A DNA stretch of 64,000 nucleotides from Curtobacterium poinsettiae (GTDB lineage: Bacteria; Actinomycetota; Actinomycetes; Actinomycetales; Microbacteriaceae): NCBI RefSeq assembly GCF_025677645.1, contig NZ_CP106879.1:1984001-2048000 (forward strand), in the 5' to 3' direction. Positions within the stretch are counted from its first letter, which is position 1; each line of letters opens with the position of its first letter. This document shows positions 16,876 to 26,125 of this stretch, piece by piece. The notes under the pieces were generated by a model. The model was not told the origin of the DNA and made no database searches. It saw only the letters and a list, made by a program, of their open reading frames with translations. The translations under genes were made by a program, and so were the position numbers.

Positions 16876-18160
16876 TCGGGGACGTTCCGGTGCCGGTGAC
16901 GTCCGGCAGCGTCACGCCCGCGAGCGGCAACAGCGCCGCCGCGACCGCCCACAGCAGCACGACCGTGCCGACGGCACCGAGCACGGTACCGAGCAGCGCG
17001 ACCGGCCGCTGCCACGTGGCCGTCCGGTCGCGCAGTGTCACGATCGAGAGCACCAGCGCGAGCAGCCCGAGCACCACGCCGACACCGTGCACGGTCGCGG
17101 GAGCGGAGAACCACCAGGCCGCCAGACCGAGCGTCGCGATCCCGGTGACGGCACCGAGCACCGCTCCGGCGGTCGCGCCGAGCGGACGGCGCGGCTCCGG
17201 CACGGCGGCTGCGGGCACGGGCTGGTCGAGCAGTTCGGTCGGGAGGCCCGCCTCGCCCCCGCCGACACCCTGCGGCACCGGGGTGGGTGCGACCACGGCC
17301 GTGGTCGTGTCGGCGTGCCGGGTCGCGACGGTGGGGCCTCCGGGAGCGGTGGCCGGCGCAGCGTGCAGCACGGCGTCGAACGACCGTGCGGGTGCGGGTG
17401 TGGCGGACCGCGCGGCGGCCTGCTGGTGGGCGAAGCGTCGGGGTGTCCGGTAGCCGATCGGGCCGACGGGTTCGGGTTCGGTGCCCTCGACGACCACGTG
17501 TTCGAGGCCGGGCACCGAGAACCGGGGTTGTCCGGCGACGGGCACCGCGGGTGCGGCGGTCGGCGGCGCCGGGGTGGCCTCCGGCGACGGGGTGGTGAGC
17601 GGTGCGACGAGCGGTGTCGCGTCCGCCGAGGCGGGTGCGGCGGCGACCGGGGAGACCGGCACCACGAGCCCGGACGCAGGGACGACCGACGACGGCGGCA
17701 CCGCGGGGGTCTCGAACGGCACGGTGTGCACGTTCGGTGACGTCGGGGCCGGGGGCAGCAGTTCCTGCTGCGGCGGGAAGTCCGGCACGGGGGCGTCGGC
17801 CTCGACCAGTGCGGCGATCGACGCGGGTTCGGACGTCGCTGCGTGCGCGTCGGGCGCATGCGCTGCGGGTGCCGCTGCGGCGGGTGCCTGCGCTGCGGTG
17901 GCCTGCGCTGCGGTTGTCTGCTCAGCGGTTGCCTGCTCAGCCGCGGTGTTCCCGGCCGGGGTGACCGTGGTCGGTGGGACCGGCGCCGCGTGGGCGGCGC
18001 GTGACGAGCCGGGGGTGGGGCGGGCCTCCCGTCCGGAGGCGTTCACGTGACCGGCAGCGGCCACTCGCTCGGGCGCGACCTCGTCGACGGGCGGCGCGGT
18101 CACCCAGGCCGGGACGGGCCGACGGGGCCGGTCCGATTCGGGCATGCGATGCGCTGCCAC
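16862..18160 (-). CDS. Proline/alanine-rich protein with C-terminal membrane helices (DUF4190-like)
   Basis: 432 residues from GTG 18160, chosen because AAGGAGC sits 7 bases upstream. Residues about 1-310 are low-complexity (Pro, Ala, Thr, Val), including an Ala-Thr-Gln repeat stretch near residues 75-100. After residue about 320 come three hydrophobic segments (TAGAVLGAVTGIATLGLAAW, VHGVGVVLGLLALVLSIVTL, VALLGTVLGAVGTVVLLWAV) resembling the short DUF4190-type membrane domain. A long disordered cytoplasmic arm on a small membrane anchor suggests a scaffold, but nothing specific is shown. Confidence 0.6.
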   Translation of the reverse strand: MAAHRMPESDRPRRPVPAWVTAPPVDEVAPERVAAAGHVNASGREARPTPGSSRAAHAAPVPPTTVTPAGNTAAEQATAEQTTAAQATAAQAPAAAAPAAHAPDAHAATSEPASIAALVEADAPVPDFPPQQELLPPAPTSPNVHTVPFETPAVPPSSVVPASGLVVPVSPVAAAPASADATPLVAPLTTPSPEATPAPPTAAPAVPVAGQPRFSVPGLEHVVVEGTEPEPVGPIGYRTPRRFAHQQAAARSATPAPARSFDAVLHAAPATAPGGPTVATRHADTTTAVVAPTPVPQGVGGGEAGLPTELLDQPVPAAAVPEPRRPLGATAGAVLGAVTGIATLGLAAWWFSAPATVHGVGVVLGLLALVLSIVTLRDRTATWQRPVALLGTVLGAVGTVVLLWAVAAALLPLAGVTLPDVTGTGTSPTLAP

Positions 18161-18257
18161 TGCGGCGCTCCTTCCGTCGACTGATCCATGCTCAGTTGTA
18201 GCGGCAACCGCTGGGAGGATCGCAGCCCCAGTTCGGGGTCGCCGGTACGTTCGGGTG

Positions 18258-19226
18258 ATGACCGGAATCGAACACCGTCCCCTGGGCCCTTCGGGGCTCG
18301 TCGTCTCCACCGTCGGCCTCGGCTGCAACAACTTCGGGCGGCGGGGAACCGCGTCCGAGTCGCAGGAGGGCACCGACGCCGTCGTCGCCGCGGCACTCGA
18401 CGCCGGGGTGACGCTCTTCGACACCGCTGACATCTACGGCGGCGTGCCGGGCATGTCCGAGGAGATGCTCGGACGCTCGATCCGCGGCCGACGTGACGAG
18501 ATCGTCCTCGCCACGAAGTTCGGCATGGACATGCAGGGTGCGAACGGGCCGGACTGGGGCGTCCGCGGGTCCCGCCGGTACGTGCGGCTCGCGGTCGAGT
18601 CGTCGCTCCGCCGCCTCGGGACGGACTGGATCGACCTGTACCAGGTGCACCGGCCCGACGACGTGACGCCGATCGAGGAGACCCTGTCGGTCCTCGACGA
18701 CCTGGTGCGCGAGGGCAAGATCCGGTACGTCGGGCACTCGAACTTCGCCGGCTGGCAGATCGCCGAGGCCGAGCTCACGGCGTCGATCGCCGGCACCACC
18801 GCGTTCGTGTCCGCGCAGAACGAGTACAGCCCGCTCGCCCGGGCTGCCGAGGCCGAGGTCCTGCCGGCCGTTCGGGCGTACGCGCTCGGGTTCCTGCCGT
18901 TCTTCCCGCTGTACAACGGGCTGCTCACCGGCAAGTACACGAAGGCGGGCGGCCCGGCCGACGGGCGGCTGACGACCTCGAAGCCGCAGGTGCTCGAGGA
19001 CGCCCCGTGGGACGTGCTCGACGACTACCAGCGGTTCTGTGACCTCCGGGGCGTCACGATGCTGCAGGCGACGTTCGCGTGGCTCCTGGCGCAGCCGGGG
19101 CTGTCGAGCGTCATCGCGGGGGCGACGAAGCCGGAGCAGATCACGCAGAACGTCGAGGCCGGCACGACCTGGACGCCGACCGAGGACGACATCGCCGACA
19201 TGACGACCATCTTCGACCGGGCCTGA
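18258..19226 (+). CDS. Aldo/keto reductase
   Basis: 322 residues from ATG 18258 (a GTG lies 3 bases before it). The aldo/keto reductase tetrad is present: Asp and Tyr in FDTADIYGG, Lys in LATKFGMD, His in YQVHRPDD. The C-terminal SSVIAGATKPEQITQNVEA binds the 2'-phosphate of NADPH. It is probably a general NADPH-dependent carbonyl reductase. Converges on the F420-type reductase gene. Confidence 0.92.
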   Translation: MTGIEHRPLGPSGLVVSTVGLGCNNFGRRGTASESQEGTDAVVAAALDAGVTLFDTADIYGGVPGMSEEMLGRSIRGRRDEIVLATKFGMDMQGANGPDWGVRGSRRYVRLAVESSLRRLGTDWIDLYQVHRPDDVTPIEETLSVLDDLVREGKIRYVGHSNFAGWQIAEAELTASIAGTTAFVSAQNEYSPLARAAEAEVLPAVRAYALGFLPFFPLYNGLLTGKYTKAGGPADGRLTTSKPQVLEDAPWDVLDDYQRFCDLRGVTMLQATFAWLLAQPGLSSVIAGATKPEQITQNVEAGTTWTPTEDDIADMTTIFDRA

Positions 19227-19263
19227 GCACGCGGGGCCGCTTCGCGCCGGCTGGAGCCGTGGA

Positions 19264-19899
19264 CTAGCGGGTCGCGGCGGCCAGGGCGTCGCGCAGCTCG
19301 GCAGCGGTCATCCGCGGGCCGTAGCCGGGGGTGTCCCGCTGGATGCGCCAGCCCTCGGCGAGCGGACCGGCGTCGACGACGTCGAAGCCGAACGCGTCGA
19401 TGAGCTCGGTGACGGTCTGCTTGGCGGAGTCGTCGTCGCCGGCGATGACGAGGGCACGTCGGTCCGGGGTGCCGGCGGGCGTCGCGTGGCCGGTCAGGTC
19501 GTCGGCGCCGATGTGGTTGAACGCCTTCACGACACGGGCGCCGGGCAGGTGGTCCTGCAGCATCTCGGCGGTGGTCGTGGACTGGTCGTCGAGGGCGGCG
19601 ATGTGGCCGTCGCGCTCCCAGTAGTAGTTGTTCGTGTCGATGACGACCTTGCCGACGAGGGGCTCGACGGGGATCGTCTCGATCGCGGCGAGCGGCACCG
19701 TCACGACGACGATCTCGCCCGCTGCTGCTGCCTCGTCGCGGGTCGCTGCGCGTGCGTCGTCGCCGAGTTCCGTGACCAGGTCGGTCAGGGTCTCCGGGCC
19801 GCGGGAGTTCGCGATGACGACCCGGTGGCCGTTCCGTACCGCGAGTCGTGCGAGCTGGGATCCGATGTTGCCGGCGCCGATGATTCCGATGGTTGTCAT
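19264..19899 (-). CDS. NADP-binding oxidoreductase, F420-reductase-like
   Basis: 211 residues from ATG 19899. N-terminal Rossmann motif GIIGAGNIGSQLARLAV and the NADP-phosphate-binding IANSRGPETL (Ser-Arg after strand 2) are typical of NADPH-dependent F420 reductase (Fno)-like proteins and related NAD(P)-binding enzymes. No catalytic residue pattern discriminates among members of this group. It is divergent from the GNAT gene with 63 bp between the starts. Confidence 0.82.
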   Translation of the reverse strand: MTTIGIIGAGNIGSQLARLAVRNGHRVVIANSRGPETLTDLVTELGDDARAATRDEAAAAGEIVVVTVPLAAIETIPVEPLVGKVVIDTNNYYWERDGHIAALDDQSTTTAEMLQDHLPGARVVKAFNHIGADDLTGHATPAGTPDRRALVIAGDDDSAKQTVTELIDAFGFDVVDAGPLAEGWRIQRDTPGYGPRMTAAELRDALAAATR

Positions 19900-19962
19900 G
19901 GTGTCCCAGCAACGCTGCTCGACGTCGTGCATTCCCGGGGGCACGAACGCCTCGCCGAGAGC

Positions 19963-20271
19963 ATGATGGCGGGCATGGACCACGAGTTCCGCGACGAGAC
20001 CGACCAGGACCGCTACGCGATGTACGTCGACGGTGAGCTCGTGAGCGTGCTCGACTACCGCGTCAACGGTGACGCTGTTGCGTTCCCGCACACCTACACG
20101 GTCCCGAAGCACCGTGGCCACGGCTACGCGGCGCAACTCGTCGAGTACGCCGTCGCCGACGTCGAGTCGTCGACCACGAAGCGCATCGTCCCGATGTGCT
20201 GGTTCGTCGGCAAGTGGTTCGACGAACACCCCGAGAAAGCCGACCTGCTCAGCCGCGGCGCCGCGGACTGA
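19963..20271 (+). CDS. Small GNAT-type N-acetyltransferase (YjdJ-like)
   Basis: 102 residues from ATG 19963 (19966 and 19975 are alternative in-frame starts; only weak ribosome sites). Core acetyl-CoA-binding strand-helix FPHTYTVPKHRGHGYAAQLVEYAVADV contains the RGHG turn corresponding to the Q/R-x-x-G-x-G/A motif. It ends with PMCWFVGKWFDEHPEKADL, typical of the compact one-domain GNAT family that acetylates small substrates. It begins a run of short plus-strand genes. Confidence 0.8.
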   Translation: MMAGMDHEFRDETDQDRYAMYVDGELVSVLDYRVNGDAVAFPHTYTVPKHRGHGYAAQLVEYAVADVESSTTKRIVPMCWFVGKWFDEHPEKADLLSRGAAD

Positions 20272-20292
20272 GCACCGAACGAAGGGGCTCTC

Positions 20293-20754
20293 GTGCCCAC
20301 CATCACCCCGTTCCTCTGGTACGACGACCAGGCCGAACAAGCGGCCGAGTACTACGTCGGACTGTTCCCCGACAGCCGCGTCGACAGCGTGAGCCGGATG
20401 CCCGACGGCCGTGCCCTGGTCGTCGAGTTCACGCTGCTCGGTGCGCCGTACCGCGCGATGAACGGCGGTCCCGGGCACCCGCACACCGACGCGGTCTCGT
20501 TCCAGATCGACGTGGACACGCAGGACGAGCTCGACCGTCTGTGGGACGCCCTGCTCGCCGACGGCGGGAGCCCGATGGCGTGCGGCTGGTTGACCGACCG
20601 CTGGGGTCTGGCGTGGCAGGTGACCCCGTCGATGCTGGGCGAGTTGATGAGCGGGTCGGGTGATCCGGAGGCCAACGCACGCGTGTTCGAGGCGATGATG
20701 CAGATGGTCAAGCTGGACATCCCCGCACTGCAGGCCGCGGCGGCCGGTCGCTGA
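20293..20754 (+). CDS. VOC-family protein, PhnB / 3-demethylubiquinone methyltransferase-like fold
   Basis: 153 residues from GTG 20293 with GAAGGGG 8 bases upstream. The order TPFLWYDDQAEQAAEYYVGLF, then ...FQIDVDTQDELDRLWDALL and WGLAWQVTP is the signature of the 3-dmu-9_3-mt subgroup of vicinal-oxygen-chelate proteins. Despite the family name, these are usually not methyltransferases, and the function of this one is unknown. Confidence 0.85.
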   Translation: MPTITPFLWYDDQAEQAAEYYVGLFPDSRVDSVSRMPDGRALVVEFTLLGAPYRAMNGGPGHPHTDAVSFQIDVDTQDELDRLWDALLADGGSPMACGWLTDRWGLAWQVTPSMLGELMSGSGDPEANARVFEAMMQMVKLDIPALQAAAAGR

Positions 20755-20837
20755 CCCCGGACCACGCGGAGCCGCCGGTAGTGTGACCGGACCAGGAGAC
20801 CGCCGGCAGGCGCCGGCACAGACAGGCTGGAGCCACC

Positions 20838-21308
20838 ATGGACCACCCGAGTTCGAGGGTCCGCAACAGCGACATCAGCCGGGCGTACACCGAGCTCGCC
20901 CGCATCACCCGTCGGGCGAGCATCCGCGCCCGTGGCTCGGACCAGGTGTTGAGCGTCGTCGACCAGTCCCTCGTCGACTTCGTCGTCCAGCACCCGGGCT
21001 GCATGGCCATCGACATCGCCCGCTACCTGCGGTTGAACCGTTCGACGATCTCGCGGCAACTGTCCGGGCTCCTCGCGGCCGGACTGGTGCGGACGACCGA
21101 CGGCGGCAGCGGCAACGCGAAGCCGCTCGAGGCGACCGACGCCGGCCGAGCGGCCCTGGAGCGGTCGGTGCAGCTGCACCGCGACGCGCTCGAGGAACGG
21201 CTCGCCGACTGGTCGGACGACGACATCGCGCTGCTCGCCGGGCTGCTGGAGCGCCTCGGCGCGTCGGACGAGGCCGGGCTCCCGATGCCGGCACCCACCG
21301 AGCCGTGA
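20838..21308 (+). CDS. MarR-family transcriptional regulator
   Basis: 156 residues from ATG 20838. Winged helix centred on residues about 55-95: MAIDIARYLRLNRSTISRQL for the recognition helix and a wing at GLVRTTDGGSGNAKPLEAT. The stop overlaps the start of the next gene (GTGA), coupling it to a metallophosphoesterase. Its ligand is unknown. Confidence 0.87.
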   Translation: MDHPSSRVRNSDISRAYTELARITRRASIRARGSDQVLSVVDQSLVDFVVQHPGCMAIDIARYLRLNRSTISRQLSGLLAAGLVRTTDGGSGNAKPLEATDAGRAALERSVQLHRDALEERLADWSDDDIALLAGLLERLGASDEAGLPMPAPTEP

Positions 21309-21814
21309 CGACGTCGTTCGTCCTGCTGTCCGACACGCACCTGCCGAAGCGCGCGAAGGACCTGCCGCCCGGGCTGTGGGCCGACGTCGACGCGGCCGAC
21401 CTCGTGGTGCACGCGGGGGACTGGGTCGACCTGGCCACCCTCGACGCCGTGCAGGCGCGGTCCCGCCGGTTCGAGGGCGTGCGGGGCAACAACGACGGTC
21501 CGGAGTTCGACGACCGGCTGCCGCTCGTCGCCCGGTTCGGTGTCGAGGACCTGCGCTTCGCCCTGGTGCACGAGACCGGTGCCGCGACGGGTCGGGAGCG
21601 GCGGACGGACGCCGAGTACCCGGACACCGACGTGCTCGTCTTCGGCCACTCGCACATCCCGTGGGACACCGTGGCGCCGTCGGGGATGCGCCTGCTGAAC
21701 CCCGGTTCGCCGACCGACCGACGTCGCCAGCCCGACCACACGTGGATGCGCGGCACGGTCAGCGGCGCCGAGCTGTCCGTCGAACTCGTGCGGCTGCCCC
21801 CGGTCGCCCGCTAG
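21305..21814 (+). CDS. YfcE-like metallophosphoesterase
   Basis: 169 residues from GTG 21305, overlapping the MarR stop by four bases. Calcineurin-type motifs in order: LLSDTHLP (D-x-H), VVHAGDWVD (G-D), VRGNNDG (G-N-N/H), LVHETG and FGHSHIPW (G-H-x-H), which supply the two-metal site. The YfcE/MJ0936 group hydrolyses phosphodiesters. The 3' end overlaps the convergent thiD/tenA stop by four bases. Confidence 0.88.
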   Translation: MTTSFVLLSDTHLPKRAKDLPPGLWADVDAADLVVHAGDWVDLATLDAVQARSRRFEGVRGNNDGPEFDDRLPLVARFGVEDLRFALVHETGAATGRERRTDAEYPDTDVLVFGHSHIPWDTVAPSGMRLLNPGSPTDRRRQPDHTWMRGTVSGAELSVELVRLPPVAR

Positions 21815-23319
21815 CCCCGGTCGCGTGCCTCCGTCGGCATCCGGAAGAACGCGAGCTCCCACTCCGCCGAACGCCGGAACGCCCGCGCCATCCGCCCGCG
21901 CTCGTCGGGCGTCGCGGCACGGGCCAGTTCCTCGACGAGCCGGGTCGCCTCGGCACTCGACGCCGCGAACCCCGGGTCCCCGTACGCCGTGATCCAGTCC
22001 GCGAAGGCGTGCCCGTCCGGAGCGACCCCGAGCTGCGACCCGACCCAGGCGTAGACCCGGAAGCAGGGCAGCACCGCGGCGGCGAGCACCGCACGGGAGC
22101 CGGAGTCGGCGGCCTCCTGCAGGTGTGCGAGGTACCCGGAGCACGTGGGGTGCACGGGATCGTCGGCGTGCGAGCCGGCCAGCCGACGGTGGTGCAGGTC
22201 GCGCGCCTCGTCGGCACACCCCTGCGCTGCCGCCGCCCAGAACGCAGCTGCATCGCCAGCAACGCCAGCGCCGGAACCGGCATCGGCATCGGCGCAACCG
22301 ACCCCGAGCGCCGCCAGGTGCCGCTCGTACGCCCGCAGGTAGTGGACGTCCTGCGCCAGGTACCCCGCGAACACCTCCGGTTCGAGCGTCCCGTCGCGGA
22401 GCCCCACCAGGAACGCGCAGCCGATCGTCTCGTCCAGCACCGACGCCGCATCCGCCCACCACACGTCCGTGTAGGACAGCCCGGGCAGGGCCGCCCGTGC
22501 CTGCGCGCCGTGGTCGACCGGGCCGTTGCCGGTCCCGACCGACAGCGCATCCGCTCCGCGCAGCGCCGCCGTCAGCCACTCCTTCGCCACCCCGACCGCG
22601 AGGTCCCAGTCGCCGAGCCGCGCGGCGAGCGTCGCGATCGCACTGGAGAGCGAGCACCCGGTGCCGTGGGTGTTCGTCGTCGCGACCCGGGGGCCGGTGA
22701 ACACCCGCACGGTGCCGTCCGGTGCCACGAGCACGTCGTCGGAGGTCGGCCCCTCGTCGTGGCCGCCCTTCGCCAGCACCAGGACGTCCCACCGCGCCGC
22801 CACGGCACGCGCGGCATCCAGCGACGAGGCCGACGTCGATGCAGACGAACCGGGACCAGCCGCGCCCGACCCGGCCAGCTCCGCCAGCACCACGAGCTCG
22901 GCCCGGTTCGGCGTCACCAGGTCGGCGAGCGCGAACAGCGCCCCCATGGCCGACGCAGCGTCCTCGTCGAGCAGCCGGTCCCCGCTCGTCGCCACCATCA
23001 CCGGGTCGACGACGACCACCGGCGGCCGGTGCTCCCGCAGCCAGTCCGTCACGACGCGCACGACGCCGGCGGTGCCCAGCATCCCGATCTTCACCGCGTC
23101 GACCACGACGTCGTCCGACACCGCGTCGAGCTGCTCCCGCAGGAACCCGACGTCCGGCACGTGCACCGACCGCACCCCGTGCGTGTTCTGTGCGACGAGC
23201 GCCGTCACGACCCCCATCCCGTACCCGTCGTGCGCGGCGATCGCCTTGAGGTCCGCCTGCATCCCGGCGCCGCCCGTCGGGTCGGTCCCGGCGATGCTCA
23301 GCACCCGTGGGACGCTCAT
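21811..23319 (-). CDS. thiD: Fused HMP-P kinase (ThiD) and TenA-like thiaminase/HMP salvage domain
   Basis: 502 residues. Residues 1 to about 265 are hydroxymethylpyrimidine/phosphomethylpyrimidine kinase (SIAGTDPTGGAGMQADLKAI; NTHGTGCSLSSAIA is the anion-hole loop). Residues about 280-502 are a TenA helical domain with the nucleophile cysteine in LPCFRVY (about 420), the conserved aspartate in AQDVHYLRAYERHL and the glutamate in EWELAFF. The fusion would release HMP from degraded thiamine and phosphorylate it twice in one polypeptide. It is the last gene of the thiM-thiE-thiD operon, its ATG overlapping the thiE stop. Confidence 0.94.
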   Translation of the reverse strand: MSVPRVLSIAGTDPTGGAGMQADLKAIAAHDGYGMGVVTALVAQNTHGVRSVHVPDVGFLREQLDAVSDDVVVDAVKIGMLGTAGVVRVVTDWLREHRPPVVVVDPVMVATSGDRLLDEDAASAMGALFALADLVTPNRAELVVLAELAGSGAAGPGSSASTSASSLDAARAVAARWDVLVLAKGGHDEGPTSDDVLVAPDGTVRVFTGPRVATTNTHGTGCSLSSAIATLAARLGDWDLAVGVAKEWLTAALRGADALSVGTGNGPVDHGAQARAALPGLSYTDVWWADAASVLDETIGCAFLVGLRDGTLEPEVFAGYLAQDVHYLRAYERHLAALGVGCADADAGSGAGVAGDAAAFWAAAAQGCADEARDLHHRRLAGSHADDPVHPTCSGYLAHLQEAADSGSRAVLAAAVLPCFRVYAWVGSQLGVAPDGHAFADWITAYGDPGFAASSAEATRLVEELARAATPDERGRMARAFRRSAEWELAFFRMPTEARDRG

Positions 23320-24062
23320 GCGTCCGCCCCGTGGTACGTGGAGGCCGGGAGGACCGGATCACCTTCTGCGAGCCCCCTCACCTCCGTCCCGTGGTCGGGT
23401 CCAGGGCCCCACGCGGCCACGTACGCCGCCGCGGCGGACCCGGGGTCGGCTGCGGCACAGATGCCCGAGACGATCGCGACCCCCGCGGCACCGGCCGCCC
23501 GGAGCGGCACGACGTCGTCGAGGGTCACCCCACCGATCGCCACGCACGGCACGTCGGTCGCGGCGGCCAACCGGGCGAACCCGTCGTGACCCAGAGCCGG
23601 CGGGTGGTCGGCCTTCGTCGCCGTGGGGTGCACGACCCCGACGCCGAGCAGGTCCACGGTGCCGCGCGGGAGTCGTTCGACGGCCGCCAGGTGCGCGAGC
23701 GTGTTCGCGGTGAGGCCCACGTGTGCGTCCGCTCCGAGCAGGGCACGGGCGGCCGTGACGGGGACGTCGGACTGGCCGAGGTGCACGCCCGCGACCCGGT
23801 GTCCCGCCTGCCGTGCGGCGAGGACGACGTCGAGCCGATCGTCGACCACCACCCTCGCGCGGTCCCCGACGGCGTCGGCGACCGCGGCCGTCAGGGCGAG
23901 CAGGTCACGCGCCGAGGCGTCCTTGTCCCGCACCTGCACGATCCGCACCCCGGCATGGACGGCGGCGCGGACGACCCCGAGCACCCCGATGCCGTGCCGG
24001 TCGGCCAGGGCACCGTCGGTCACCAGGTAGACGCCGAACCCGACGGACCGCAGCCCGCTCAT
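23316..24062 (-). CDS. thiE: Thiamine-phosphate synthase
   Basis: 248 residues from ATG 24062, which overlaps the thiM stop by four bases. TIM-barrel motifs: [10 protein letters not shown] at the N-terminus, [17 protein letters not shown] (pyrophosphate- and HMP-binding), GVHLGQSDV, and the C-terminal [12 protein letters not shown]. It joins HMP-pyrophosphate and thiazole phosphate to thiamine phosphate. It sits between the kinases that make its two substrates, within one riboswitch-controlled transcript. Confidence 0.94.
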   Translation of the reverse strand: MSGLRSVGFGVYLVTDGALADRHGIGVLGVVRAAVHAGVRIVQVRDKDASARDLLALTAAVADAVGDRARVVVDDRLDVVLAARQAGHRVAGVHLGQSDVPVTAARALLGADAHVGLTANTLAHLAAVERLPRGTVDLLGVGVVHPTATKADHPPALGHDGFARLAAATDVPCVAIGGVTLDDVVPLRAAGAAGVAIVSGICAAADPGSAAAAYVAAWGPGPDHGTEVRGLAEGDPVLPASTYHGADA

Positions 24063-24922
24063 GCCGACACCGCCCGGGCATCGACAGGAGCGGTCTCGAC
24101 CGTGATCCGGGCCTCGCGGACGACGTCCTCCGGGGTCAGCGACGCCAGCCGGTCGAGGAACAGCGGCTGGAAGGTCCCCGGTCCGCCGGCGTCCCGTGCC
24201 GCCAGCTCGGCGGCGATCGTGTGCACCGCGGTGGCGGCGACGGCAGCGGCACCCGCGTCCTCCGGCGCGACGGACGTGAACGCGGCGACGACCGCGCCGA
24301 GCGCGCACCCGCCACCGGTGATCCGCGTCAACAGGTCGGTGCCGTTCGCCACCCGGACCACACCGATGCCGGGCGCGACCAGCAGGTCGACCGCACCCGA
24401 CACGGCCACCGCGTCCACGAGCCTCCCGTCCGACGCAGCGACGGACGCGACCCGGGCGCCGTCCGTGCCCACCGTGCTGTCGACCCCGCGGCCACCGGCC
24501 GAGTCACCGAGCAGGGCGAGCACCTCGGACGCGTTGCCGCGCAGCACCGTCGGGTGCAGCGCGAGCAGGTCGCGCGCCAGCGCGGTCCGCACCGGCAGCG
24601 AGCCGACGGCCACCGGGTCGAGGACCCACGGGGTGCCCGCGTCACGGGCCGCGTGCACGGCCTCGAGCGCGGCGACCCGCGGTTCGGCGTGCGGGGTGCC
24701 GGTGTTCACCAGCAGGGCATCCGCGACGCGGGCGAACGGCCCCGCCTCGGTCGCCACGTCGACCATCGCGGGCGAGGCCCCGAGTGCGAGCAGCACGTTC
24801 GCCGTGACGTTCTGCACGACGGTGTTCGTGATGCACTGCACCAGCGGGGCCCGGGCACGCACGGCCTCGAGCAGTTCGGCGGTTCGACGGGCCCAGGCAG
24901 GGGAGGGCGCAGCGTTCTCCAT
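24059..24922 (-). CDS. thiM: Hydroxyethylthiazole kinase
   Basis: 287 residues from ATG 24922. Ribokinase-like fold with the substrate motif [32 protein letters not shown], and the catalytic anion-hole loop [15 protein letters not shown]. It phosphorylates 4-methyl-5-hydroxyethylthiazole for thiamine salvage. It is the first gene after a TPP riboswitch, and its ribosome site GAAGGGA is the conserved 3' end of that riboswitch, so ligand binding can directly hide it. Confidence 0.95.
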   Translation of the reverse strand: MENAAPSPAWARRTAELLEAVRARAPLVQCITNTVVQNVTANVLLALGASPAMVDVATEAGPFARVADALLVNTGTPHAEPRVAALEAVHAARDAGTPWVLDPVAVGSLPVRTALARDLLALHPTVLRGNASEVLALLGDSAGGRGVDSTVGTDGARVASVAASDGRLVDAVAVSGAVDLLVAPGIGVVRVANGTDLLTRITGGGCALGAVVAAFTSVAPEDAGAAAVAATAVHTIAAELAARDAGGPGTFQPLFLDRLASLTPEDVVREARITVETAPVDARAVSA

Positions 24923-24928
24923 GGACGA

Positions 24929-25000
24929 TCCCTTCGCGAGTACGAGCTCGAGCAGGTTCGACGGGTGTGATCTCAGCCGCTGGATGCGGCACCCCGTGTC
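24929..25000 (-). ncRNA. TPP (THI-box) riboswitch upstream of thiM
   Basis: Read on the minus strand, the order is GGGGTGCC, then GGCTGAGAT with the conserved CTGAGA (plus-strand 24971-24976), ACACCC, GAACCTG (near 24953-24959), and the closing GCGAAGGGA at about 24929. These are the conserved blocks of the TPP aptamer in the right order and spacing. The closing block is also the thiM ribosome site, pointing to control of translation start. It governs thiM-thiE-thiD/tenA. Confidence 0.95.
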
Positions 25001-25074
25001 TCGAGCGACACCGTACACGACGCCCGGTGACCACTTCGAGGCCCGCTCCGGGCACCGTGTGCCAGGGTTGAACC

Positions 25075-26007
25075 GTGCCAGATGCAACGCCCCCCGGGCC
25101 CCCGCCCGGCCCCCGCGACCCCGGCGACGCCTGGGCGGTCGGCCCCGACGGCACCAAGGCGTGGGGACGCTTCGGCGCCGCCGGCCTGCTCGTCGACGAC
25201 GGCACCGGCCGCGTGCTCCTGCAGCACCGCGTCGAGTGGAGCCACCACGGCGGCACCTGGGGCATCCCCGGCGGCGCACGGCACCAGGGCGAAGCAGCGG
25301 TGACCGCCGCCCTCCGCGAATCCGCCGAAGAGGCCGGTGTGCCCGACGACGCGATCGCCCTGCGCCACACCGCCCTGCTCGACCTGGGGTTCTGGACCTA
25401 CACGACCGTCGTGGGGCGCGCCTCCCGACCCTTCGAACCCGTCATCGCCGACCGCGAGAGCCTCGCCCTGTCGTGGATCCCGATCGACCAGGTCGACGAC
25501 CTGCCCCTGCACCCCGGGTTCGGCAGGTCGTGGCCGGCGCTCCGCGCCACGGTCGCGACCACGCCGCACGTCGTCGTCGACGCGGCGAACGTCGTCGGCA
25601 GCGTGCCCGACGGCTGGTGGAAGGACCGAGCCGGCGCCGCATCGCGCCTGCTGGCGCAGGTGTCGGCGCTCGCCGCGGGCGGGGTGTCCGCGTCGTTGCT
25701 CGACCTGCCGTTCGCACGGTGGTGGCCGCGGTGGACCGTGGTGCTCGAGGGGGAGGCCCGGGCCGCTGCGGACGTGGGCGGTGCTGGTGGAGGCGGCGGC
25801 GCGGACCGCGGTGCCGCCACTGGCGCCGTGGACATCGTCCGTGCTCCGGCCTCCGGCGACGACGCCGTCGTCGAGTCCGCGCGGGCCGCGGTGCAGGCCG
25901 GCGACGGGCCGGTCGTCGTCGTGACGGCCGACCGCGAGCTCCGCGACCGCGCCGAGGCCCTCGGTGCGGTCGTCCGCGGGCCGTCCTGGTTGCGCGACCA
26001 GCTCTGA
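25075..26007 (+). CDS. NUDIX hydrolase fused to an NYN/PIN-like domain
   Basis: 310 residues from GTG 25075. Residues about 35-165 are a NUDIX hydrolase; the NUDIX box is complete ([20 protein letters not shown] at about 65-84, then EAGV). From about 170 a second domain begins [20 protein letters not shown] and ends [27 protein letters not shown]. That pattern of an Asp after strand 1 and TADxxLRxRA near the end is the NYN/YacP (PIN-like nuclease) layout. A Gly/Ala linker interrupts it near residue 235-245. Substrate unknown; the pairing suggests nucleotide or RNA-end processing. Confidence 0.8.
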   Translation: MPDATPPGPPPGPRDPGDAWAVGPDGTKAWGRFGAAGLLVDDGTGRVLLQHRVEWSHHGGTWGIPGGARHQGEAAVTAALRESAEEAGVPDDAIALRHTALLDLGFWTYTTVVGRASRPFEPVIADRESLALSWIPIDQVDDLPLHPGFGRSWPALRATVATTPHVVVDAANVVGSVPDGWWKDRAGAASRLLAQVSALAAGGVSASLLDLPFARWWPRWTVVLEGEARAAADVGGAGGGGGADRGAATGAVDIVRAPASGDDAVVESARAAVQAGDGPVVVVTADRELRDRAEALGAVVRGPSWLRDQL

Positions 26008-26125
26008 GGCACGCTCGGCAGCGAGGACCCGCGCGCCGTGTTCCGGATGGTCGCCGAGCGGCCGTCGATCGCTGCCGGTACGCTGGCCCTCCGTCAACGG
26101 AGACGCAACACGCAGGAGGTTCCCC

